In this document: piece after piece, positions 11,951-22,155 of the stretch
Layout of the letters: the number at the start of each line of letters is the position of its first letter
Numbering within the stretch: the stretch's first letter is position 1
From: Nageia nagi
Lineage: Eukaryota; Pinophyta
Direction: 5' to 3'
Assembly: GCA_050084985.1 (NCBI GenBank)
Contig: JBITNC010000002.1
Span: 37,324,001-37,388,000, forward strand
Length of the DNA stretch: 64,000 bases
The notes under the pieces: model-generated
What the model saw: the letters and a program-made list of their open reading frames with translations, nothing else
Told to the model about the DNA's origin: nothing
Database searches by the model: none
Program-made: the position numbers and the translations under genes

Positions 11951-12500
11951 GTGGAAATATTTGAAAGGGACACAATTAGAGAATCACTATTAACAACTAA
12001 AGTTCTTTTAGCAAATGATTTAAATTATCAAGTCACAGATGTTGGCATGGGTAATTATTATTTATATGAAGATACTCATCCAATCTTAATCACAACTAAA
12101 AAAGAACATGAGATATGGATAATGTACTTTGGTGGATCTAAATGTAAGCATGTATGTGGAGTTGAAGTTGTATTCAAATCTTTAGAGGGACATATGAAAA
12201 TATTCTCCTCTAAATTCACATGGATTTGTATAAATAATGCAGTTGAATATGAAGCCCTTTATTTAGGGTTATCTAAAGTAATCAGTACATGCCTCAAATG
12301 CCTAATTATCCATTATGATTTAGAACTAATCATAAAGTAAGTTAGAAACCAAATTAATGCAAAACATCATTATTTGAAGACCTACAAAAATAGAGTTTAG
12401 AATTTATTAGAGTCATTTTTAGCTATAAATTTTATATCTATTCCTATAAGGTACAACCAAATAGCTGATGCACTTGTAGGGAGAGGGGCATGATATAATC
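11951..12500 (+). pseudogene. Gypsy-1 extra RNase H domain, upstream of RT
   Basis: The segment reads as an RVT_3-type (plant/archaeal-like) RNase H. IMYFGGSKCK stands where the family has YFDGS, so the first catalytic Asp is Gly. NAVEYEALYLGL supplies the Glu helix and IIHYDLELI the next Asp strand. A tail ending in IPIRYNQIADALVG is typical of this domain (about 12,430-12,480). One in-frame stop (12,338-12,340) and others follow. It is in line with the RT that starts near 12,940, so the order is RNase H, RT, RNase H. Confidence 0.72.
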
Positions 12501-12699
12501 TTTCTCATTTTAAAAGAGGAGTTCTTGGAGTAAAAGTTTAATATAGGCCTTCAATACTTGATGCTACAAATTTTTGGCAAGTATTCAAATTTGATGAGCA
12601 TATTATGAACTTCCTCTTGGATGAAGCAGTGGCTCACACTTTTGGTATTTAGGAATTACCTAATTGTTTTTAAGAATTAGATATTATTCAACTTAGAAA

Positions 12700-14275
12700 T
12701 AATGTTATACCAAAAGGATTACTCACTTTTGAAAGAATTTTTGATTCAAAAGATGTCCAAAAGGCTAAATCTTTGGCCATCCAAAAGGAGAATTATGTTG
12801 AGCTGGGAATAGAACCTGAAAAATATATAAAGGTTAGTTTAGAGTGTTTTGATGAAGAAAAAGCTATTATGTCTCAAATTTATCATGAGTTTTCTAAAGT
12901 AATTTCCTAGACTTATGATGATATTAAAATATATGATAAAAGTGTCATCCAACATACAATTGAGCTTGAACCAGATGTTAAACCATTCAGGTAAAAATAA
13001 AGTCCAATCAACCCAAAAATAGAGGAAGCCATAAAATAGGAATTGATTAAACTAATTTATTCAAAAATTATTTATCCTATCAAGCATTCTTCTTAGGTTA
13101 CAAATCTAGTTCTTATTAGAAAAAAAAGTGAAAAAATCAAACTCTGTGTTGATTTCAGAAATATGAATCAAGTATCTTTCAAAGATAATTATTCTCTCCC
13201 ACCTATGGAATAGATTCTGCATATAGTAGCTAAAGCGTACTATTTTTTAATGATTTATGGTTGCTTAAGATTTAACTAGATTTGGGTGAAAGATGAAGAT
13301 CAATATAAAACTACATTTACAACCAAATGGGGGACATTTTCTTTTCAAAGAATACTTTTTGGTCTTTCTAATGTAGGAGCTACTTTTCAAAGGGCCATGG
13401 ATCATGCATTTATTGAACTAATAAATAAAATTGTATTGGTTTATCTTGATAATATTACAATATTCTCTAAAAATAGAAAGGATCATTTGGAACATCTTAG
13501 ATAAGTTTTTGAAAAATGCATAAAATTTGGCATTTCAATCAATCTAAAAAAATTAGTTTTTATGGTTAACCAAGTAAAATTACTTGGCCACATTATCTCA
13601 AAGGAAAGATTAGCAATGGATCCAAACAAAGTGAAAGCTATTGAAGCATTTCCACTCCCTTCCAACAAAAAAGCCTTACAATCATTCCTTGATCAAATCA
13701 ATTTTGTTAGAAAATTCATTAATTATTTTTTAGAAATTGTATCTCCAATCACTTCAATGCTAAAGAAAGATGTTGTATTCTCTTGGTCAAGTGAAGAAAA
13801 ACTATCCTTTAAAGAAATTAAAAGGGTTATAACAGAAGCTCCTATGCTTAAAAATTTTAATATGTCAAAAGATTTCATCATGTATGCATATGGATCATAT
13901 AGGAGCATTGCTGCAATTCTAGCATAAAAAGATGATAACAAAAAAGAACATTTGATTGCCTTTCATAGCCAAACACTACATCAAAACTAGCAAAGGTACT
14001 CATTTAATGAAAAGTAAGTGTTTCTCATAATGAAAGGATTGAAAAAATTCAAATATTATGTCTTCCATAATAGAATCCTTGTATTTACTATCCATCTAGA
14101 TGTAAGAAATTATGTTATAAAAGGAGACCTAAGTGAAGGAAAGGCTAGTTGGATTACTAAAATAATGGAATATGATATAGAAATTAAGCCAACCAAGCTT
14201 ATTAGAGGCAAGGCTCTTTGTAAAAATATAACTGAAGCTTCACATATGATCCCTATTCTAAAGGATGAACAATAA
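12700..14275 (+). pseudogene. Gypsy-1 reverse transcriptase and native RNase H, decayed
   Basis: Conserved RT blocks can be followed: IIQ-type HTIELEPDVKPFR near 12,960, CVDFRNMNQVSFKDNY near 13,145, FTTKWGTFSFQRILFGLSN near 13,316, and VYLDNITIFSKN near 13,440. The catalytic YLDD is YLDN (13,442-13,453), which would inactivate it. The thumb/connection (LLGHII, FPLPSNKKALQSFL) follows. The RNase H starts at about 13,860, where FIMYAYGS has lost its first Asp. Several stops interrupt the frame. Confidence 0.85.
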
Positions 14276-14329
14276 CTCAATGAAGAAAGTGATTGGATTA
14301 AACAAATTATTTTTTATTTTCAAATTGTT

Positions 14330-15264
14330 AAATGTCCTAAAGCTTTGGATAAATTTTAGAGGAGGAGATTCAAGTTGCATGGCCTTAAGTTTGTCATGAT
14401 AGATGATCATCTATATAGAAATTTTTTTGATCAAATTCTATTAATATGTGTGATTCATGATGCATCCTGGAGAATATTGCATAAGTTTCATTATGTATTC
14501 CCTAGCGATCATTATAGTGGACCAACTACAGCAACAAAAGTATTACAAGTTGGATATTATTGGCCAACTATATTTCAAGATTCATTCAAGATTATCGAAG
14601 AGTGTGATAAATGCAACAAATTTGTAGAAAAGAGAAGACAAGCTGCCATGCCTCTAAAACTTGTGGTAGTTGAAGAACCTTTTCAATGATGGGGTATGGA
14701 CTTAATTGGTGTTATAAAAATAAATTCCTTAGCTGGCCACAAGTTCATCTTGACTACAACTGATTACTTCACTAAATGGTCAAAAGCTATATCATGTAAA
14801 AATGTAGATCAAGAAGCAATGATAGATATGACCAAAAAGATAATCACTTGCTTTGGCATCCCATAAACTATTATCATAGATAATGGCCTAACATTTGTTG
14901 GAGGTAAATTGTTAAACTTTCTTGCTTAATATGGAATATATTGGCTATTCTCTTCAAATTATTACTTGTAAGGTAATGGGTTAACTTAATTAACTAATAA
15001 GAACTTAACCCGGATCAACAAAAGAATAATTAAAGGGAATCCCAAATAATGGCACATACAATTGGACATTACATTATGGGAAAATAGAATCAACATTAAA
15101 TCAGCAATCAAAACATCCCAATATGCACTAGTGTATGGTAAAAAACCTATGTTGCCAATACACATTGAGTTACTAGCATTAAGAGTCTTGCAAGAAGTGA
15201 AGGATCATGACTTCAAGCCACTATAGTCTAGGTATAGTCAAATATTGAAATGAGAAGAGGATTG
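14330..15264 (+). pseudogene. Gypsy-1 integrase, N-terminal and core part
   Basis: The H2C2 zinc domain reads through HDASWRILHKFHY to CDKCNKF (about 14,455-14,625). The core has MDLIG at about 14,697 and IIDNGLTF at about 14,872 for the first two Asp. The region expected to carry the catalytic Glu reads GNGLT-stop (about 14,972-14,990), so that residue is lost. The frame runs to the LINE insertion point and resumes at 21,460. Confidence 0.8.
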
Positions 15265-15283
15265 AAACAAAGCATATGGATCA
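15265..15283 (+). repeat. Target-site duplication, left copy (LINE)
   Basis: AAACAAAGCATATGGATCA (19 bp) is identical at 21,441-21,459, on the other side of the LINE. Joining the flanks restores Gypsy-1 integrase sequence. Confidence 0.92.
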
Positions 15284-15456
15284 ATAGGTTATCTTTGGCA
15301 GAAGAACCAGATCAGAGAGGAGACCGACCTAGGTTCGAATCTACTCCGTGACCCGCCAGGTTTTAACCAGACCCTTTTGACCAAGGGGTGGGAAAGCAGG
15401 AGGAAGAGGAAGGTGCTTGTGCAAGAATCGTAGCTGCAGAGTTTGTGGACAGAGTC
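15284..15456 (+). promoter_or_regulatory. LINE 5' untranslated region with possible Pol III box motifs
   Basis: About 170 bases lie before the ORF1 ATG. AGGTTCGAATCT at about 15,331-15,342 is close to the tRNA B box GGTTCGANTCC. TGGCAGAAGAACC at about 15,296 is a weak A-box candidate some 35 bases upstream. Plant L1 promoters are usually internal to this region. A tRNA-like origin is inference. Confidence 0.4.
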
Positions 15457-17006
15457 ATGGCTTCAGGCCTGGGGGGTCTCTCTGATCCCCCGAACTCATC
15501 TGATCACCCCACTCCCAACAAGACCCAGGTAGCTAGTAATGATGGTGGGGTTGCAGTCAATCAACATCCAAAACCCTCTTTTAGGGATGCGCTTCGAAAC
15601 AGAATCCTTCCACCCAGTGCTCCTCTATTTCTAAACCACTCTATAATTGCATCCGCCAAGCCCCTCACGACCCCAACAGGAATGAAAATGGCTGCTTAAA
15701 GGTGGCAGACGGTACACCGTGGGTGGAAATCAGGAGCTCATGATTTAGTAGTGGCCTTCAAATGCTGGCGAAACAGGATCTCATCTATCATTTTCTCAGT
15801 GCTCGTATTCCTCCCAACGTCATTGAAGCCTGGGTCGACAGAACTTGGAACACTAAGGGTAGTGTTACAGTGAGCCACTACTCTCACGGTTATTTCTTAG
15901 TCACATTTGCCACAGAGGAGGATAGAGATTCTATTTTTAAAGGCGGTCCCTGGTTCCATGGACGAGCTGGATTATTCATGAAGCCATGGCACCCAGGATT
16001 CAAACCTTACGAAGAAACCCCTTCTGTTGCACCTGTCTGGGTGAGGTTGCCTGACTTCCCTCCAGAGTTCTGGTATGAAGAAGTATTTGCTCAAATTGGA
16101 GACACCATTAGGGAGTACCTCTTAACCTCGGATCGCACCTTGGAGTGTAAGTCCACTTCTTACGCCTGCGTTTGTATCCAACTCGATCTCCAATCCCCAT
16201 TACCAGCCCAGGTTTCTGTTGTCTTCCTAGATGAAGATTTAGTGTTGGATTAGATAGTAGATTATGAAAACATTCCATTCAGATGCAGAGTTTGCACGGC
16301 CTATGGACACCTCGCCGGTAGCTGCCCCCATGCCATGCCATCACAGCCCACTCCTGCAACAACAACAGAAGGCTTCCAGCAACCCAAACGCTGATCAACC
16401 CAAGGTAAGAGCACTATTCATACACCTAACTCAGCTTCCTCTCAATGCACATATACACATCTCTCTCACCCCTCAAGTTCCCATCCCCAAGTTCAAGATG
16501 CTAATCCTTTTAGCTGCCTTCAAAATGAAGAGAATCTTGAGCTCTTGAACGCACCAGTCATTCCTAAAGAGCCCCCTAGTCTTAATCCAGATAATCTTAC
16601 ACATCCCAGCTCCCCAATCACCAACCCTTTATTCTCCCCACTTACCGTTTCTTCTCTGTCAACCGAACCAAAAACCAATCCAGTAACCTCCACTCCTCTT
16701 CAGGAGATAGACCAAAATATGGAAGAAGCCCAACAAATTGACCCTAGTTTCGGTAACCATCTCAGTACCAAGATGCCAATAGGCAACCTTCAATCCAACA
16801 CACGCCTGATTAACAAATTAGTTCCTCCTCTGAAGCAAACACCCAATAGTCTAAAAGCCCCTAACTCTGGTATCCAAAAACGGAAAGGGAGAAAGTCAGC
16901 TCAAGCTTCTATCCAGCAACTATCTCAAGAGGACATCGAGGAGGGCTCCCAGTTCCAAATTGATACTCTACTAGAAGCTAAATGGCTTCAATCAGTCCCC
17001 CAATGA
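15457..17006 (+). pseudogene. LINE ORF1 protein (DUF4283-type RNA-binding), lightly broken
   Basis: ORF1 proteins of plant L1 elements bind the element RNA and act as chaperones. ATG 15,457 (MASGLGG) begins a frame that stops at 15,697-15,699. The main body continues in another frame from about 15,760, so one frameshift is needed. The DUF4283-like core (HGYFLVTFATEEDR, PWFHG, WVRLPDFP) lies at about 15,880-16,080. A CCHC knuckle (CRVCTAYGHLAGSC) is at 16,284-16,325. In-frame stops at 16,251 (TAG) and 16,393 (TGA) interrupt it. The C-terminal third is Pro/Ser/Thr-rich. The stop TGA 17,004-17,006 overlaps an ORF2 ATG. Confidence 0.85.
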
Positions 17007-20000
17007 AGATAATCACATGGAATACACGGGGCCTCCATTCCCCCGACATAATTGGAATGGCCAAACTCCTAGTACAGAAGGAACGACCTGCCATCCTCTT
17101 GACTCAAGAGTCTAAAACAACTGATAAAGATCTGAGTAGGATCATAAATAAATTTTGGCCCCAATGTGAAATCCTTTCTAGTCAAGCTTCTGGGCAATCA
17201 GGCGGCATGCTCATTCTATGGAACAGCACCCAAGTAGATTGTAAGCCATTACTGATCAACCGTCACTGGATGGTTGCCATTGTAAGGTGTCTTGCAACAG
17301 GTCTACTATTTGGCATAGTCAATGTTTATGGTCCTCAACATACTGATCAGAAAAGAGATCTTTGGAAACAAATCGACTCCTGGTTGGCCTCATATTCTGA
17401 CACTCCATGGATTTTAGGGGGGGATTTCAATGCTATCAGGAATCTATCTGAAAAATAAGGAGGTACTATGCAACTGGACCCCAGCATAGATGATTTCAAT
17501 TCTTTCATAAATGATCAACAGTTATATGAGCCTCCAAGCACCAATGGTCTCTACACCTGGACCAACAAAAGGAAGGATAACAAAGCAATTTTTGAAAAGC
17601 TTGATCATTTTTTAGTCACAATGTCTTGGCTAGAACAAGAACATATTTTGCAAACAAAAGTCCTCCCTTATGGAGGCTCAGATCATTGGCCAGTGGCTTT
17701 AACCTGGGAGACTTTCTCCAATCCAAAGGCTCCTCCTTTTCGCTTCCAGAAGATGTGGCTCAATCACCCTTCCTTTGATGATCTTGTTGAACAATGGTGG
17801 CTGGAGGAAAGTCATGTGTATGGTACAGCAATGTTCACCTTTTCCACTAAGTTGCAAAGGCTCAAAACTAAATTGAAACTGTGGAACAAATCCTCCTTTG
17901 GAGATGTAACAATGACTGTTGCAAAGCTGGAAGAGGAACTCCAACACACCCAGCTCCGATTGATACATCAGCAGGACTCCCAGGTAGTAGATCAGGAACG
18001 CCAACTACTCCAACGCCTTCAACAAGCCTACCTTAATGAGGAAACTCTTTGGAAATAGAAATCTAGAATCCAATGGCTTAAGGAAGGAGACAAAAAAACA
18101 CGTTACTTCCACCTCTCCACCATGGCTCATCGTTCTAACAATAGAATATCAACCCTAGTAAATTCAGCAGGTCTTACAATCTCCAATCCTGATGAATTGG
18201 ATAACCACATTGTGTCTTACTTTCATTCCCACCTTAATGAAACTAGTGAACACAGACATGAAGCCCAAGAGCAACTCCTCCCTCTCATTCCCAAGTTTAT
18301 TTCTGAGGAGCAAAATAGTATTCTTGTGAAGCCTATCAGTGAGGAGGAAGTGAAAAAGGCTCTTTTTCATTTAAAACCTTTTGGAGCACCGGGCCCAGAT
18401 GGTTTCCCTCCTGGGTTTTTCCAACATTTTTGGTTCCTTCTCAAAGAGGAATTGGTGGCAATAGTGATAGAATCATTCACTTCTAGGAAAATGCTTCAGA
18501 GAATCAACCATACCTTCCTAACTCTCATTCCTAAGACCAAAGATGCCAAGTCTATATCAGCCTTTCGACCAATCTCATTATGCAACTCAGTTTACAAGTT
18601 AATATCCAAGGTTGCAGCCAACCGTCTCAACACAGTTCTTCCCTCTATCATCTCAGAGGAACAAAAAGCTTTTGTCAAAGGACGCCAAATCCTTGATGGA
18701 GTCGTCCTCATCCATGAGCTCATTCATTCAGTTAATAGGCATCAAAGTAAAGGACTGCTTCTCAAGTTGGACATGACAAAGGCATTCGATCAAGTAAATT
18801 GGGACTTCCTATTCCAGATAATGAGGAAGTTTGGCTTTCAAGAGTATTGGCTTCAGTGGATTCTCTCATTGATCAAAGCACCCCACTTTTTTGTCCTAAT
18901 TAATGGAGAATCAAGAGGTTACTTCAGAAGCTCAAGGGGCCTTCGCCAAGGTGACCCCTTGTCACCCTACCTGTTCATCATGCTTGCTGAAGTCATTGGG
19001 AGAGGAATGAAACACTTACAGTTGGCTGGTAAAATACATGGTCTGCACATATCTGGCAATGCCCCTCTAGTCACTCATTCTCAGTTCGCTGATGACACTC
19101 TCCTGGCAATCTCCCCCCTGAAACATGAACTCAAGCACCTCCTAAACTTCCTTCAAGTATATGAGCAAGCCTCAGGCCAAGCAATCAACAGACAAAAATC
19201 AAAAATATATGGTCTTAATATCTCAGAACGGTTCCTCTCCCATATCAGTGAGTGGTCCGGTATGACCAAGGAAAATCTCCCAAGCACTTATTTAGGTATG
19301 CCTTTAGTTCAAGGGGGAAAGTTTGGGCCCTTCTAGGACTCTCTCATAGACAAAATGCAAAATAAAATGAACACTTGGAAGGCAAGGTGGTTATCCACAG
19401 CAGGACGTCTCACTAAAATCAAAGCTATCTTAGGAGCAATCCCTGTTTATTGGTTCGCCATTTTCTGGGTTCCCCAAAAGATCATTGTAAGAATGGAGAC
19501 TCAAGTACGCAACTTCCTTTGGCACGGTGTATCAGAGATCCGGAAAATCCATCTGATTGCTTGGGATACAGTATGTCATCCAAAACAAGAGGGAGGACTG
19601 GGCATCAGAAGACTTCATCATATGAATCTTGCTCTTCTAGGTAAATTCTCCTGGAGGATTTATACTAATCATTCCTGCTGCTGAAGCCAAGCAATACGCG
19701 GCAAATACCTTGATAGCCTTGAACCTGAGAGACTCTTCACTGTTGCGAATACACCATGGGGCTCCCCCATTTGGAATGGTATATGCAAAGCTCGTCTCTT
19801 TGTGTTGAAACACCTACGGTGGAAGATCGGCTCAGGATTAAAGGTAGATTTTTGGGATGATGCTTGGTTACTCCCAATTCCCTTAGCTTCCGTACCACTC
19901 CTTCAGCCACTTCAGTATCATCTGCGGTAAGAATGGGGTGATAAAGTCATCAATTATTGGTCATGGGCTACCGATTCGGGTAGAAGAGTGAAACACTGGA

Positions 20001-20706
20001 ATAACTCACACATAATTCCCCTCACTTAACACAGGAATATAACATTCTTCTAGCTATGCTCGCGAGACACAACCTACAAGGTGATGATCTAAGCGACAAC
20101 CTGATCAGCTCCCTCACTCCATCGGGTAGCTACTCTGTTAGTTCAGCTTATAGTACTCTTGCTCAGGGTCATCCTTCAAACTTCCCCCCTCAAGTCTGGC
20201 AACGGATATGGAAATCCAATGCCTGGCCAAAAGCTAAATTTTTCCTTTGGCTTACTGTTCACAATAAGTTTTTATCCTGGGAACAACTACTGAAGCGAGG
20301 ATGGACAGGGCCGAGTCGATGCATACTCTGTGGCGAAGAGGAGGAGACAGGGCACCACCTGCTAGTCACATGCTCATTCTCTAGTCAATTGTGGCAGCTT
20401 CTTTCAGCCCACCTAGGCATCCACTGGTCTCCACCTCTATCTATCGGGTCCTTGATTCAGAATTGGCTTACTAATAACAAATGTAAAGCATATAAAATCC
20501 TCTGGTACTCTACTCCAGCAATGTTGACATGGACATTGTGGCTTGAGAGAAATAATTGTACTTTCAATAACCAATTTACTTCAATGGACAGATTATGGAA
20601 GAAACTAGATCAACAACTCACGCTCATATTGGATTCTGCTATCTCAATTCAGTCCCTGCCCACTGCTGACCTATCCGAGCTCTCTTCGTGGCACACTATT
20701 TTGTAG
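17003..20706 (+). pseudogene. LINE ORF2: endonuclease and reverse transcriptase, lightly broken
   Basis: ORF2 nicks the target and primes reverse transcription there. From ATG 17,003 the protein opens MKIITWNTRGL, the classic start of the exonuclease-endonuclease-phosphatase fold. GGDFNAIR is near 17,419 and SDHWPV near 17,678. RT blocks include FRPISLCNSVYKLISK, KAFDQVNWDFL, GLRQGDPLSPYLF and an intact FADD at 19,085-19,096. A zf-RVT domain (CILCG...HH...C) is at 20,320-20,373. In-frame stops are at 17,456, 18,056, 19,334 and 19,682, with more near 19,928, and there is a frameshift between about 19,930 and 20,056. No RNase H is seen. An upstream in-frame ATG at 16,982 is possible, but the endonuclease starts at 17,003. 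Confidence 0.92.
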
Positions 20707-20966
20707 ATATGGCAATCCTCCCAGCAAATTGATCCACCATGCAGCTACTCAGACGTCGATCTCCAGCAGGCAGAGGTTGCTCACCTACCTAAACATCAAG
20801 CTCCAACAGACAGAGAGGATAGTTCTCCTATGCCTAAACACTCATGGCTCACCTAGCTTAGTCAGCATAGTTCGAGCTCCGTTTCATCGTCCATCTCCGA
20901 CTTCAAGTTTTTCAATTTTTCTCTTGCTTTCTACATGGAACGCATTGTAATGAAAAGCCAGTCTAA

Positions 20967-21206
20967 CTTCAGACGAGCTCCAGAAATAAACTTCAGATGA
21001 GCTCCAGAAAGCGTCTAGCACCAGAAAGCGTCTAGCACCAGAAAGCGTCTAGCTCCAGAAAGCGTCTAGCACCGGAAAGTCTAGCACCAGGAAGTCTAGC
21101 ACCAGAAACGAGCTCCAGAAATGAGCTCTAGAAACGAGCTCCAGAAATGAGATCCACAGACGAGCTCCAGAAACGAGCTCCAGAGACGAGCTCCAGAGAT
21201 GAGCTT
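20967..21206 (+). repeat. Compound minisatellite in the LINE 3' UTR
   Basis: There are two adjoining arrays. The first is about four copies of a 17-bp unit (AGCGTCTAGCACCAGAA), then two shortened copies. The second is about seven copies of a 13-bp unit (AACGAGCTCCAGA with AACG/AATG/GACG variants). Both share the core CCAGAA, and the second unit contains the palindrome GAGCTC. Confidence 0.88.
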
Positions 21207-21431
21207 ACTGCATATGCTCCAGGGGGGGCCCTATCAGCGACCTTAGTATCCATATTGGTAGTCATAGTAATCTTAGAGGTTTGATTCAGTATTTTGTACA
21301 GCATGTCTAACTGTGCTCACTGTAGCTTCCATAAGCTTGACATGTCTTTTAGATTCCTTTGCTGAATTGGCAGTAATGGCCATTATGTAATTTTGTCGAA
21401 CTAGTTAATCAATAGAATTTATTTACTTACC

Positions 21432-21443
21432 AAAAAAAAAAAA
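21432..21443 (+). other. LINE poly(A) tail
   Basis: A run of A ends the element and merges with the A-starting target duplication, so the exact boundary is ambiguous by a few bases. Confidence 0.85.
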
Positions 21444-21459
21444 CAAAGCATATGGATCA
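21441..21459 (+). repeat. Target-site duplication, right copy (LINE)
   Basis: It is identical to 15,265-15,283. Gypsy-1 sequence resumes immediately after it. Confidence 0.92.
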
Positions 21460-21730
21460 TTTCAGCATTGTCAGCACATTATCAAGAAATGGTTTGATAA
21501 GAAAAAGTCTTCTCAGGTAAAGTTTGAACTAGGTAACATTGTCCTCAAATGGGATGAGGAAAAAGCAAAGCTTGAAAGACACCAAAAATTTGATTCTCTA
21601 TGGAGTAGGCCTTATATCATCACTCAAGCCATACAAAGTAATGCATTCAGATTACAAGATATTATTGGGTCCTAAGAATTACCTAATCTCGTTAATGGGA
21701 TCTATTTGAAACATTACTAGGTAAGGTGAT
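21460..21730 (+). pseudogene. Gypsy-1 integrase C-terminal part
   Basis: The reading continues past the LINE with the basic C-terminal segment of Gypsy integrases. WFDKKKSSQVKFELGNIVLK and the GPF/Y-like module around FDSLWSRPYIITQAIQSNAF and LQDIIGS can be read, then LVNGIYLKHY, which matches the usual pol ending. Stops interrupt it near 21,673. Confidence 0.75.
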
Positions 21731-22155
21731 CTTGTGACACCCACTAGATATTAAAAAAATAGGTAGCTGTTAATGCTTAGCATTAATTCAACATCATATA
21801 GAATTAATGTAAATACATTGCTCAACCATTAGCTGAATAAGCATTTAATGAAATATTTCCTTAGATTTCTCAAATCATCACATAGGTACCCCAAGTTACA
21901 TCATTGACTCATCCAACTTGTGCTAGCCCAATCCGTACAATGCATGGATCTCGACATCCCTAAACATTAATTTTCATTAATATAAGACTCGTAAACCTTG
22001 GATAAATAAAATATCCTGCATGCCCTCTAGCTCAACACTTAGTCATTTTCAAGCATACAAATTTTCAGAGTTTCCAAAGCTTACGGATTACAAAGTCGAG
22101 TAGAGTAAGGAGATAGAGACTTGTAGGATAATGCATAGTGCTATTATAGTCTCAA
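21731..22155 (+). promoter_or_regulatory. Gypsy-1 spacer between pol and the extra ORF
   Basis: No coding is seen. A TATA-like GATAAATAAAATATCC (about 22,001-22,016) lies about 150 bases upstream of the next ATG (22,156). A splice-acceptor-like stretch ATACAAATTTTCAG (about 22,057-22,070) lies between them. Whether the downstream frame had its own promoter or a spliced transcript is inference. Confidence 0.35.

Larger units (their letters stand above)
15284..21443 (+). mobile_element. L1-type LINE retrotransposon, nearly full length
   Basis: It is bounded by a 19-bp target duplication, ends in an A-run (21,432-21,443) and has no LTRs. ORF1 (15,457-17,006) has a DUF4283-like domain plus CCHC knuckle. 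ORF2 (17,003-20,706) has endonuclease, reverse transcriptase and RT zinc-binding domains. This is the plant L1 architecture. It has few stops and visibly higher GC than the surroundings, so it is the least decayed mobile element here. A 3' UTR of about 0.7 kb carries minisatellites. It is inserted in the integrase of Gypsy-1. Confidence 0.95.

Noticed and set aside
11951-12500. Gypsy-1 upstream RNase H as a brand-new domain arrangement
   Set aside because: I recall plant Gypsy sequences with this order, so I report only the contrast with Gypsy-2.
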